Assembly: GCA_018261895.1 (NCBI GenBank)
Contig: JAGTRT010000040.1
Span: 1 to 34,101, forward strand
From: Pseudomonadota bacterium
GTDB taxonomy: Bacteria > Pseudomonadota > Gammaproteobacteria > Burkholderiales > Rhodocyclaceae
Direction: 5' to 3'
Length of the DNA stretch: 34,101 bases
The first letter of the stretch is position 1; each line of letters opens with the position of its first letter. The notes beneath the pieces are model-generated. The model had not been told where the DNA came from, did not search any database, and saw nothing but the letters and a program-made list of their open reading frames with translations. Shown one piece after another: positions 1 to 7,176 of the stretch. The position numbers and the translations under genes are program-made.

Positions 1-568
1 TCAGGAAGGCGCGCAGGATCTTGTTGGTGGTGCGCGGATAGACGTAGTCGGTGCCGAGCAGCACGAAGCGCTTGGCTTCGCCGCCGTCCTTGGACATCAA
101 GTATTCGACGGCCGGAATGGCTTGCTGGTTGGGCGCCGCGCCGGTGTAGAAGACGTTCTTTTCGAGTTCTTCGCCTTCATACTGCACCGGGTAGAAGAGC
201 AGGCCGTTCAGTTCCTTGTAAACCGGCAGCACGGACTTGCGGGAAACGGAAGTCCAGCAGCCGAAGGTGACGGCGACCTTGTCCTTGGTCAGCAGTTGGC
301 GGGCCTTTTCGGCGAAGAGCGGCCAGTTCGAGGCCGGATCGACGACGACCGGCTCGAGCTTCTTGCCCATCACGCCACCGGCCTTGTTGATTTCCTCGAT
401 GGTCATCAGCACGGTTTCCTTGAGCGCCGTCTCGGAAATGGCCATGGTGCCGGACAGGGAATGCAGCACGCCAACCTTGATGGTGTCGGCGGCATGGGCG
501 GCCATGCCGATGGACGACAGGGCGGCGGCGAGAACGGTTGCCTTGATGAAATTGCGACGATTGCTCAT
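1..568 (-). CDS. urtA: Urea/short-chain amide ABC transporter substrate-binding protein (UrtA-like), 5' part, C-terminus outside window
   Basis: The minus-strand reading frame starts at ATG 568 and runs off the window, giving 189 N-terminal residues. It begins [19 protein letters not shown]...AAHA, a signal peptide with a Tat-like NRRNFIK motif and an Ala-x-Ala cleavage site. The mature part ([19 protein letters not shown], then [20 protein letters not shown] and [17 protein letters not shown]) follows the type I periplasmic-binding fold of the UrtA/FmdD/AmiC group, which delivers urea or short amides to an UrtBCDE permease. A GAGGAG ribosome-binding site lies 6 nt upstream of the ATG. The urea assignment rests on family resemblance plus the neighbouring NCS1-kinase/response-regulator pair; an aliphatic-amide binding role is the main alternative. 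The rest of the transporter would lie to the left of the window. Confidence 0.85.
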   Translation of the reverse strand, partial: MSNRRNFIKATVLAAALSSIGMAAHAADTIKVGVLHSLSGTMAISETALKETVLMTIEEINKAGGVMGKKLEPVVVDPASNWPLFAEKARQLLTKDKVAVTFGCWTSVSRKSVLPVYKELNGLLFYPVQYEGEELEKNVFYTGAAPNQQAIPAVEYLMSKDGGEAKRFVLLGTDYVYPRTTNKILRAFL

Positions 569-690
569 GGAAGCTCCTCGGAAGTTGGGAAATCTGGTCT
601 GCGTGTTGCAGTGCAGCGCCAGATTACGACCGGGGTTATTCGGAAGAAATACGTTAGATTGCGTAGGGGGCGTAGCGATCGCTTTGCTAC

Positions 691-719
691 GATCAACCCG
701 AAAAATTGACCAAAACGGA
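691..719 (+). repeat. Degenerate copy (H) of the dispersed GGYCAA repeat
   Basis: GATCAACCCGAAAAA...GACCAAAACGG aligns without gaps to the reverse complement of the copy near 33681-33717, with only about five mismatches over 30 positions. Its two half-sites, GATCAA (691) and GACCAA (708), keep the 17-bp period seen in the good copies. It lies between divergent genes, in the same orientation as the copy on the other side of the SIR2-HEPN gene. Confidence 0.55.
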
Positions 720-861
720 CATGTCGACACGCAGAGGTGAGAAGGTGGCCGGTATTAGCCATCGAATGCCGTGGAGCTTGTGATAAGCGGCAATCGGCCA
801 TGACCGGTCCCTCAAGAAAGCACCTCATAGCAGACGTTGGCTCTGTCCGTATGATTGTTGA

Positions 862-894
862 TTGATATGGAGACCGGCATCGGATAATCTCCAT
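862..894 (+). promoter_or_regulatory. Possible promoter with overlapping inverted repeat upstream of the SIR2-HEPN gene
   Basis: TTGATA (862-867) lies 17 bp before TAATCT (885-890), with an overlapping GATAAT at 883-888; this is an acceptable -35 and a weak -10. A perfect 7-bp inverted repeat, ATGGAGA (867-873) and TCTCCAT (888-894) with a 14-nt spacer, overlaps both boxes and so could be an operator. This is pattern reading only; the start codon is 105 bp downstream. Confidence 0.3.
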
Positions 895-998
895 GTCATT
901 CATAAACTTACAGGCAATTCAATCGTGGCCGTATTGTTAGCAAGAACGCTAATTTTTCTGCGCCTGAATAACTGTTAGATTCGCTGAGACACTCTTCT

Positions 999-2666
999 AT
1001 GCCTGAGTACATACAGCACTTTCCAGCGCCGTTCCTCGACGACATCGTCCGTGGGCGATGCCTGCCATTCGTTGGCGCAGGTTTTTCATTGAACGCAAAG
1101 ATTCCGCGCGGAAAAAAGATGCTTGACTGGGACGGGTTGGGAAAGCAGGTCGCCGCTGCCCTTCCTGAGTATCAATACACGACGGCACTTGAAGCACTTT
1201 CGGCATATTCACACGAGTTTTCCAGGGTGAAACTTGTGGAGTTTCTTTCCTCAGCGCTCTTGATCGCGACGATTCAACCCGCCAAACCACATGAAGAGTT
1301 TTGCCGGCTTCCATTTGACCGTGTTGTCACAACGAACTTCGACTTTCTGCTTGAGCAGGCTTACGCTCGTATTAATCGTTACTGCATCCCCCTTGTCGCA
1401 GAAGATCAACTTGCTGTCGGTGATCCACAAGCCGGAGTTAGATTACTAAAATTGCATGGTGACCTTCATCATCCGAATAGGTTGGTTGTTACCGAGGAGG
1501 ATTACGACGCTTTCCTCGGTAGCCTTCCACTCCTTGCCACTCACCTTGCGAGTTTGCTCATTGATCACACAGCTTTCTTTATTGGCTACAGTTTGGATGA
1601 CCCTGATTTTCGCCAGATTTGGCAGGTCGTAAAAGAACGGCTGGGAGCATTGCGACGTCCTGCGTATGTACTTCAGGTAGGGGCTGCGCCTAATCTTGTT
1701 GCGCGCTATGAACGACGAGGTGTGAAGGTCATTAACCTGCCGAAAAGCAGTTCGAAATCTTATGGCGATGTTCTCGAAACCGTTTTCCGCGAACTACGAG
1801 AGTATTGGACATCGCAGGTAATTTCGCAGAGCACGTCCACCGAGCTTGAACCACAGGCGGAGCTATCGCTGCCGCCCACCGCTCAAAGCCGTCTCGCATT
1901 TTTCTCCGTCCCGACACGGTACGCTGCGCTTTACAAATCCCGCATTTACCCGATCGCAGAACAGTACGGGTTCAGCCCTGTTATGGCCGCAGAGGTTATT
2001 GCCCCTGGCGATAGCCTGATGGCTAAGGTCTATGCGCTAATCGAGAAGTCCGCCGTTGTCGTTGCCGATCTGAGTTCAGCCAACACAATCTTCGAGGTCG
2101 GCATGGTCCTTTCAAAGGAAGGAATGGCGAAGCCCCTAATCCTTATCGCCGAAGATCAAGCTAGCGTCCCATTTGATCTCTCCAACCATATTGTCATTCG
2201 TCGCCCAAGGTCGTTGGATGATGAATCTACGACCTTTACGAAGGCTTTGGAGTCTGCATTTGCAAAAGCTTTCGAGAAGATTTCGCCTGCCTTGGAAGAT
2301 GAACCTAGTCGACTGATTTCCAAGAAAGAATATCGTGCCGCAGTAATTGCAGCATTCTCCTTGATGGAACACGAACTAAGGCAATACCTAGAGCTTGTTG
2401 GGCTAGATACATTCAGTTCACGATCATCACTCGGATCGCTCATGGAGATTGCTCGCTCTAGAGAGATATTCGAACCAAAGCTTTTCGAGAAAATTCGCAT
2501 GCATGCCTCTATGCGAAACCGCATTGCCCATACGCGCGCCGAAGTGTCAGCGCAACAAGCAAAGGCACTGGTGCGAGATCTTTCCACCGCTGTTGCAAGG
2601 GTGCGAGAAGCGAATCTAACCCTGCGCTCAACGGGACCTGCGCAAAAAGCCTCGCATGCTGGTTAG
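999..2666 (+). CDS. SIR2-like / nucleotide-binding (NDT/TIR-like) / HEPN-like three-domain protein, putative anti-phage effector
   Basis: 555 residues. Residues 1-270 carry SIR2_2-type motifs: VGAGFS (25-30), VVTTNFD (109-115), KLHGD (151-155, with the putative catalytic His) and FIGYSLDDPDF (194-204). Residues 299-400 (FFSVPTRYAAL...SAVVVADLSSANTIFEVGMV...KPLILI) resemble nucleoside 2-deoxyribosyltransferase-like/TIR-like sensors, with D357 and E366 in the expected places. Residues 440-535 are helical and contain SMRNRIAH; R506-N507-x3-H511 fits the RN-x3-H HEPN ribonuclease motif. SIR2 defence proteins (ThsA, DSR families) deplete NAD+ during phage infection, so an NADase plus RNase abortive-infection effector is inferred. 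Base composition is clearly lower in G+C than its neighbours: 43% by hand count in the 60 bases from 1441, versus 77% from 3301. It is a lone gene, and its ribosome-binding site is weak. The domain calls for the centre and C-terminus are by eye. Confidence 0.75.
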   Translation: MPEYIQHFPAPFLDDIVRGRCLPFVGAGFSLNAKIPRGKKMLDWDGLGKQVAAALPEYQYTTALEALSAYSHEFSRVKLVEFLSSALLIATIQPAKPHEEFCRLPFDRVVTTNFDFLLEQAYARINRYCIPLVAEDQLAVGDPQAGVRLLKLHGDLHHPNRLVVTEEDYDAFLGSLPLLATHLASLLIDHTAFFIGYSLDDPDFRQIWQVVKERLGALRRPAYVLQVGAAPNLVARYERRGVKVINLPKSSSKSYGDVLETVFRELREYWTSQVISQSTSTELEPQAELSLPPTAQSRLAFFSVPTRYAALYKSRIYPIAEQYGFSPVMAAEVIAPGDSLMAKVYALIEKSAVVVADLSSANTIFEVGMVLSKEGMAKPLILIAEDQASVPFDLSNHIVIRRPRSLDDESTTFTKALESAFAKAFEKISPALEDEPSRLISKKEYRAAVIAAFSLMEHELRQYLELVGLDTFSSRSSLGSLMEIARSREIFEPKLFEKIRMHASMRNRIAHTRAEVSAQQAKALVRDLSTAVARVREANLTLRSTGPAQKASHAG

Positions 2667-2732
2667 CCCTACGTTCAGAGCGACCGCTGTCCAAATCTGG
2701 CGACGTCCACATGCGCACACCACAGCCATCCG

Positions 2733-2764
2733 CGGTCAACCGGAAAAAACGGCCAAATTTGAAA
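2733..2764 (+). repeat. Dispersed GGYCAA repeat, copy A
   Basis: CGGTCAACCGG (2733-2743), an A-run, then GGCCAAATTTGAAA. Half-sites GGTCAA (2734) and GGCCAA (2751) are 17 bp apart. It lies in the 103-bp gap between the convergent SIR2-HEPN gene and the response-regulator gene, 5 bp before the latter's stop codon. It matches copy B (25093-25131) base for base from CGGTCAACC to TTTGAAA. Confidence 0.85.
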
Positions 2765-2769
2765 ACTCC

Positions 2770-3696
2770 TTAGGCCCCGCGCATCTTGCTCATGGCCAGA
2801 TTGGCCGCAGCCGTGCGGGTTTCGACACCGAGTTTCTCGAAGACGTGTTCGAGATGCTTGTTGACCGTGCGCGGGCTGTTGCCGAGGATTTCGCCGATGT
2901 CGTTGCTCGTTTTCCCCTGCACCACCCAGTAAAGCACCTCGGCCTCGCGCTGAGTTAGGCGGAAGGCGGCGATCAGGGATTCGACGGCCGAGGCGTCGTT
3001 TTCTTCGCGCAGCACGACCAGCCATTCGTCATCGCCGGTCTGGTCGTGGAAGGAGGCGAGCAGGCGTTTGTTGCCTTCGGCGATGAGCAGTGACGGCGCA
3101 TCGCGGCCGTCGGTGCGGGCGCGCAGGGCGGCGGCGATCCAGCTCAACAGCTCTTCAGGGGCGACGGTTTCCGGGTTGGCGAAATAGGCGTTGAGCAGGC
3201 CGCGGGCCAGTGGCGTTTGCCAGACGATTTTGCTGTCGGCGGCGCGCACGGCGACGGTGGCCTGGCCGAAGGCGTCGAGGGCGCTGCGCGCCTGTTTCAT
3301 CTGCCGGGCGTTGGCCATGTGGGCGGCGATGCGGGCCAGCACCTCGGGCGGACGGATCGGCTTGGTGACGTAATCGGCGCCGCCGGCGGCGAATGCGGCG
3401 ACGACGTGCTCGGTTTCGGTCAGCCCGGTCATGAAGACGATGGGGATGTGCTGGGTCGAGAAGTCGGCCTTCAGCCGGCGGGCCACTTCGAAACCGTCCA
3501 TGCCGGGCATCAAGGCGTCGAGCAGGATGACGTCGGGCAGGCTTTGGCGTGCCCGCTGCAACGCCGCTTCGCCATGCGTCGCGACGAGCACGGTGTAGCC
3601 GGCGTCATCGAGCGCATCGTGCAGCAGGGAGAGGTTTTCCGGCACATCGTCCACGATCAGGACGATGTCGGAGATGGTCCGATCAACGGGCGGCAT
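2770..3696 (-). CDS. LuxR/NarL-type response regulator partner of the NCS1-kinase fusion
   Basis: 308 residues. An N-terminal receiver domain (residues 10-125) has the acidic pair D16-D17 and phospho-acceptor D60 in DVILLDALMPGMDGFE, followed by MTG and the conserved KP near residue 112. A linker of about 100 residues follows. The C-terminal GerE-type helix-turn-helix is recognisable by LTQREAEVLYWVVQGKTSNDIGEIL...RTVNKHLEHVFEKLGV. Its ATG (3696) lies inside the last 14 bases of the upstream kinase gene, so translation is probably coupled and the two are a cognate pair. By position next to urtA it probably controls a nitrogen-compound uptake operon; the target is inferred. The start is the only ATG that keeps the whole receiver domain. 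Confidence 0.9.
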   Translation of the reverse strand: MPPVDRTISDIVLIVDDVPENLSLLHDALDDAGYTVLVATHGEAALQRARQSLPDVILLDALMPGMDGFEVARRLKADFSTQHIPIVFMTGLTETEHVVAAFAAGGADYVTKPIRPPEVLARIAAHMANARQMKQARSALDAFGQATVAVRAADSKIVWQTPLARGLLNAYFANPETVAPEELLSWIAAALRARTDGRDAPSLLIAEGNKRLLASFHDQTGDDEWLVVLREENDASAVESLIAAFRLTQREAEVLYWVVQGKTSNDIGEILGNSPRTVNKHLEHVFEKLGVETRTAAANLAMSKMRGA

Positions 3697-6600
3697 CGCG
3701 CATTTTCCTGAGAATTTCCTTCATCGCATCGAACTGGAATTGTCGCGCAAGATCGCGCAGGACGCGGACGAATTCGGCGTGCGAGGCATCCAGCCGCTCG
3801 ATTTCGGCGAGCTTGTTGAGGATGCCGCGCAGGTAGCCGAGGGTGATGAGTTCGTCGAGCGCAGCCATGTCGGTTTCGCCGGGCGGCACCATCGGTGGCG
3901 GTTCGGCCGGCGCAGGCGGTGCCGTTGCGGCCGGCGCATCGGCCGTCACCCATTCGAGGTCGAGCTTGCGGCCCAGCCAAGCGAGCAGTTCATCGACCTT
4001 GAGCGGTTTGACGATGAAATCCTCGGGCGTCACGCCAACATCGTTGTCCAGCCCCTTGTCGTAGGCGTTGGCCGAGAGGATGGCGATGGCAGCCGCGTTG
4101 TGGCCTTGCTGGCGCAGGCGGCGGATGGTTTCCCAGCCGTCGATGCCGGGCATGCCGAGGTCCATGAAAATGAGGTGCGGCGCGAAACGCGGCACGGCGG
4201 CCAGGCATTCGTAGCCGCTGGCGGCTTGCTCGACGACGAAGCCGAGCGGTTCGAGGACGTTTTGCAGCAGGTCGCGGTCGACCTTTTCGTTATCGACGAC
4301 GAGAATGCGCCGGCGCACGCCGACGTAGCCGATGCGGTTGAGTTTCGGCAGTTCCCGCGCCGCTTGCGCCGAATGGATGGCGGGCAGGAAGAGGCGAATG
4401 CGGAACAGCGTGCCTTCGCCCGGCGTGCTCGAGACCTGCATCTCGCCGCCCATGAGGTCGGTCAGCATGCGGGCGATGGTCAGGCCGACGCCACTGCCGC
4501 CGGCCTGCACGCTGCTGCCGCGCGTGAAGGGCTCGAAGATGCGCTGCATGTCCTCGGCCGGGATGCCGGGGCCGGTGTCGCGGATCTCGAAGATGGCCAT
4601 GTCGCGCCGGCATTCGACGCCGAAGGTGACGCCACCGCGCACGGTGAATTTGACGGCATTGCCGAGCACGTTGATGAGGATCTGGCGCAAGCGTTTTTCA
4701 TCGGCGCGGACGACGGCCGGCACCTCGCCAACCGGCTGGTATTCGAACGACAAGCCCTTGTTGCGCGCCTGCAGTTCAAACATGCCAACGATCTGCTGCA
4801 TGAGTTCCGGGAAATCCATGGCCTTGACGTCGAGCGTCAGTTTGCCGCCCTCGATACGGGCGATGTCGAGCGTGCCTTCGATGACCGACAGCAGGTGATC
4901 GCCGGATTTGCGGATGACGCTGACCGCCTGCGCCCGGTTGGGCGGCACATCTTCGTCGGCGGCGAGGATCTGGGCGTAGCCGAGGATGCTGTTCAAGGGC
5001 GTGCGCAGTTCGTGACTGATCGCCGTGATGTAGCGGCTCTTGGCCTGGTTGGCCTGTTCGGCGACGACGCGGGCTTTCTGCAGCGCCTCGTCGGTGCGCT
5101 GGTGCGATTCGATTTCCTGCATGAGCAGTTGCGTCTGGCGGTTCGACTCCTCCTGCGCGACGCGGCGGCTTTCCTGCGTCAGCACCATCCACCACGCGAT
5201 GACGCCAGAGAGCATGAGCAAGGCGGCAAAGGTCTTGATGAAGCTGTCCTGCAGTCGGGCGACCACGGCCGGTTCCGGCGTACCCAGAGTCAGCAGTTCA
5301 TGCGTGTAAAGGACACCCAGGATGAGCGCCAGGATGGGCACGATGCCGGTCATCAGCAGCAGGTAATGGCCGAGGCCGGTTTCGAGGTAGGGCAACGCGG
5401 CCTTGGGCAGGATCCGCCGCAAAACGGCGTTCCATTGCGCACCAAGACTCGCCTGCGGCTTGCACAGGTCGTGGCAGCGGGCGTCGAGCGTGCAGCACAG
5501 CGAGCAGATCGCCCCCTGGTAGGCCGGGCAATACGCCATGTCCTCGCCCTCGTACTCCCTTTCGCAAATTGAGCATTTTTTCCGGTTGACCGTGAAATCC
5601 TCGTTGGGGCGGACGAGGTAGTAGCGACCGCCCGTTGCCCAGGCAATCAACGGCGAAATGAGAAACGCGGCAGCCAGCGCAACGAAGGGCGCATAGGGTT
5701 GCAGGGCATCGCCGAACAAGCCGACGAAAGTCGCGACCGAAAGCAGCGAAGCGATGGCCATGGCGCCAACACCAACCGGATTGATGTCGTACAGGTGGCT
5801 GCGCTTGAACTCCAGCCCCGGCGGCGACAGCCCAAGCGGCTTGTTGATGACGAGGTCAGCGACGACGGCCGCCATCCACGAAATGGCGATGTTCGAGTAG
5901 AGCCCGAGCACCTGACCGAGCGCCTGGAAAACATCGAGTTCCATGAGCAGCAGCGCGATCAGCGTATTGAAGACGACCCAGACGACGCGCCCCGGATGGC
6001 TATGGGTCAGCCGGGAAAAGAAATTGGACCAGGCCAGCGAGCCGGCGTAGGCGTTGGTGACGTTGATCTTGAGCTGCGAAATGACGACGAACAGCGCCGT
6101 CGCGGCAACAGCCAGCGTCGTGTTGTCGAAGACGTGCGAGAAGCCGATCAGGTACATCTGGTTCGGGTCGACGGCCTTCTCGGCCGGGATGCCGTTGCGC
6201 AAGACCAGCCAGGCGAGAAGCGCGCCGCCGAGCATCTTGAGCACGCCGGGCACCACCCAGCCCGGCCCACCGATGATGACGGCGAGCCACCAGCGCCGCG
6301 TGTTGGCCGGCGTTTTTTCCGGCATGAAGCGCAGGTAATCGACCTGTTCGGCCATCTGTGTGACCAGCGCGATGCCGACGGTCAACGCCGCCGCGAAAAG
6401 GTGCGGATTGAAACTGGCGTCACCACCGCGTTCCCCGCCGTACTGCCAGAGGCCGGACAGCGCCTGCGGGTCTTCAAGAAACAGGAAGGCGTAAGGCAGG
6501 ACGAGCAGGAAAATCCACAGCGGCTGGGTCCACGCCTGCAGTTTGCTGATCGCCGTGACGCCGTGGGTGACGAGCGGGATGACGACCAACGCGCAGATCA

Positions 6601-7075
6601 AATAGCCCCAGACGGGCGGAATCTTGAAGGCGAGCTCGAGCGCGTAGGCCATGATCGCCGCTTCGAGGGCGAAGAATATGAAGGTGAAACTGGCGTAGAT
6701 CAGCGAAGTGATCGTCGAGCCGATGTAGCCGAAACCGGCGCCGCGCGTCAGCAGGTCCATGTCCAGCCCGTGGCGGGCTGCCATGACACTGATCGGGAGG
6801 CCGATCAGGAAGATGATCAGGCCGGTGGCGAGAATCGCCCAGAAAGCGTTGAGAAAACCAGCCTGGACGAGCATGGTCGCCCCGACCGCTTCAAGCACCA
6901 GAAAGGACGCCGCGCCGAAGGCCGTGTTGGCAACGCGCAGCTCGGACCATTTGCGGAAGCTGCGCGGCGTAAATCGCAGCGCGTAGTCTTCCAGGGTTTC
7001 GTTGGCAACCCAGGTGTTGTAGTCGCGCCGAATCTTGATGATGCGCTGGGTGGCCGTCGTGAGCTGTGGATCCAT
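3683..7075 (-). CDS. NCS1-type permease fused to Cys-cluster, histidine kinase and receiver domain (sensor transceptor)
   Basis: 1130 residues from ATG 7075; an upstream TTG at 7114 is less likely. Residues 1-480 form about 12 membrane segments resembling the NCS1 cytosine/purine/hydantoin permease family (WAILATGLIIFLIGLPISVMAARHG-like, QLKINVTNAYAGSLAWSN). A cysteine cluster follows: C501, C504, C516, C524, C527, C528, C534, C538. Two more membrane segments (about 560-640) and a coiled coil lead into HisKA with H688 in SHELRTP, then HATPase_c with N, G1 and G2 boxes (GNAVKF, DTGPGIP, GSGVGLTIA). A receiver domain with D972 in FMDLGMPG ends in a helical tail of about 70 residues. It likely senses a nitrogenous solute through its transporter half and signals to the overlapping regulator gene. 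The dispersed repeat overlaps codons for residues 494-505. Whether it still transports is unknown. Confidence 0.88.
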   Translation of the reverse strand: MDPQLTTATQRIIKIRRDYNTWVANETLEDYALRFTPRSFRKWSELRVANTAFGAASFLVLEAVGATMLVQAGFLNAFWAILATGLIIFLIGLPISVMAARHGLDMDLLTRGAGFGYIGSTITSLIYASFTFIFFALEAAIMAYALELAFKIPPVWGYLICALVVIPLVTHGVTAISKLQAWTQPLWIFLLVLPYAFLFLEDPQALSGLWQYGGERGGDASFNPHLFAAALTVGIALVTQMAEQVDYLRFMPEKTPANTRRWWLAVIIGGPGWVVPGVLKMLGGALLAWLVLRNGIPAEKAVDPNQMYLIGFSHVFDNTTLAVAATALFVVISQLKINVTNAYAGSLAWSNFFSRLTHSHPGRVVWVVFNTLIALLLMELDVFQALGQVLGLYSNIAISWMAAVVADLVINKPLGLSPPGLEFKRSHLYDINPVGVGAMAIASLLSVATFVGLFGDALQPYAPFVALAAAFLISPLIAWATGGRYYLVRPNEDFTVNRKKCSICEREYEGEDMAYCPAYQGAICSLCCTLDARCHDLCKPQASLGAQWNAVLRRILPKAALPYLETGLGHYLLLMTGIVPILALILGVLYTHELLTLGTPEPAVVARLQDSFIKTFAALLMLSGVIAWWMVLTQESRRVAQEESNRQTQLLMQEIESHQRTDEALQKARVVAEQANQAKSRYITAISHELRTPLNSILGYAQILAADEDVPPNRAQAVSVIRKSGDHLLSVIEGTLDIARIEGGKLTLDVKAMDFPELMQQIVGMFELQARNKGLSFEYQPVGEVPAVVRADEKRLRQILINVLGNAVKFTVRGGVTFGVECRRDMAIFEIRDTGPGIPAEDMQRIFEPFTRGSSVQAGGSGVGLTIARMLTDLMGGEMQVSSTPGEGTLFRIRLFLPAIHSAQAARELPKLNRIGYVGVRRRILVVDNEKVDRDLLQNVLEPLGFVVEQAASGYECLAAVPRFAPHLIFMDLGMPGIDGWETIRRLRQQGHNAAAIAILSANAYDKGLDNDVGVTPEDFIVKPLKVDELLAWLGRKLDLEWVTADAPAATAPPAPAEPPPMVPPGETDMAALDELITLGYLRGILNKLAEIERLDASHAEFVRVLRDLARQFQFDAMKEILRKMRDAAR
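5561..5598 (-). repeat. Dispersed GGYCAA repeat, copy E, inside the kinase coding region
   Basis: On the minus strand the frame reads ATTTCACGGTCAACCGG, an A-run, then TGCTCAATTTGCGAAA. The 11-bp core is at 5582-5592. Similarity to the intergenic copies extends both left (TTTCAC) and right (CAATTTG-GAAA), so it is unlikely to be only a chance core match. In frame it encodes FTVNRKK followed by the first Cys pair of the kinase's cysteine cluster. Confidence 0.6.
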
Positions 7076-7148
7076 GCGGCGATTAAACCATGAATCTGGC
7101 GCCGGGACGGGCAAGCGCCCCGTCCTCTACCCGCGCGCCATCAGGCCG

Positions 7149-7169
7149 AAAAAGCGCCCTTGCGGGCGC
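7149..7169 (-). terminator. Rho-independent terminator after the pyr operon
   Basis: On the minus strand GCGCCC-GCAA-GGGCGC (arms 7164-7169 and 7154-7159) is followed by five Ts (complement of 7149-7153). It lies 8 bp downstream of the stop codon of the dihydroorotase-like gene, at the end of the yqgE-ruvX-pyrR-pyrB-pyrC' run and just before the kinase gene. Confidence 0.75.
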
Positions 7170-7176
7170 ATCCATC

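Larger units (their letters stand above)
569..998. other. 430-bp intergenic region between divergent urtA and the SIR2-HEPN gene
   Basis: I see no convincing gene here; the short minus-strand frame at 565-903 has no recognisable domain. The region holds a 6-bp dyad CGTAGC/GCTACG at 671-676 and 686-691. Directly after it is a degenerate copy of the dispersed GGYCAA repeat (691-719). Further along is a 7-bp inverted repeat (867-894) inside a possible sigma-70 promoter reading towards the plus-strand gene. The right half is visibly more A+T-rich than the flanking core genes, matching the low-GC gene that follows. Confidence 0.7.

Noticed and set aside
606..620. Possible sigma-54 -24/-12 element upstream of urtA (minus-strand TGGCGC...CTGCA)
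   Set aside because: The GG-to-GC spacing is one base short of the required distance and the -12 half is poor. No NtrC-type site is visible either.
565..903. 112-codon minus-strand open frame overlapping the urtA start
   Set aside because: No recognisable domain, unusual composition, overlaps the urtA 5' end and a low-complexity intergenic region. Considered non-coding.
3665..7093. Very long plus-strand open frames opposite the kinase, and similar ones opposite chpA, rnb and pyrC'
   Set aside because: They are antisense shadows in high-GC coding DNA. Their translations are charged low-complexity proteins (Asp/Arg/Gly-rich) without domains, whereas the minus-strand products are clear family members.
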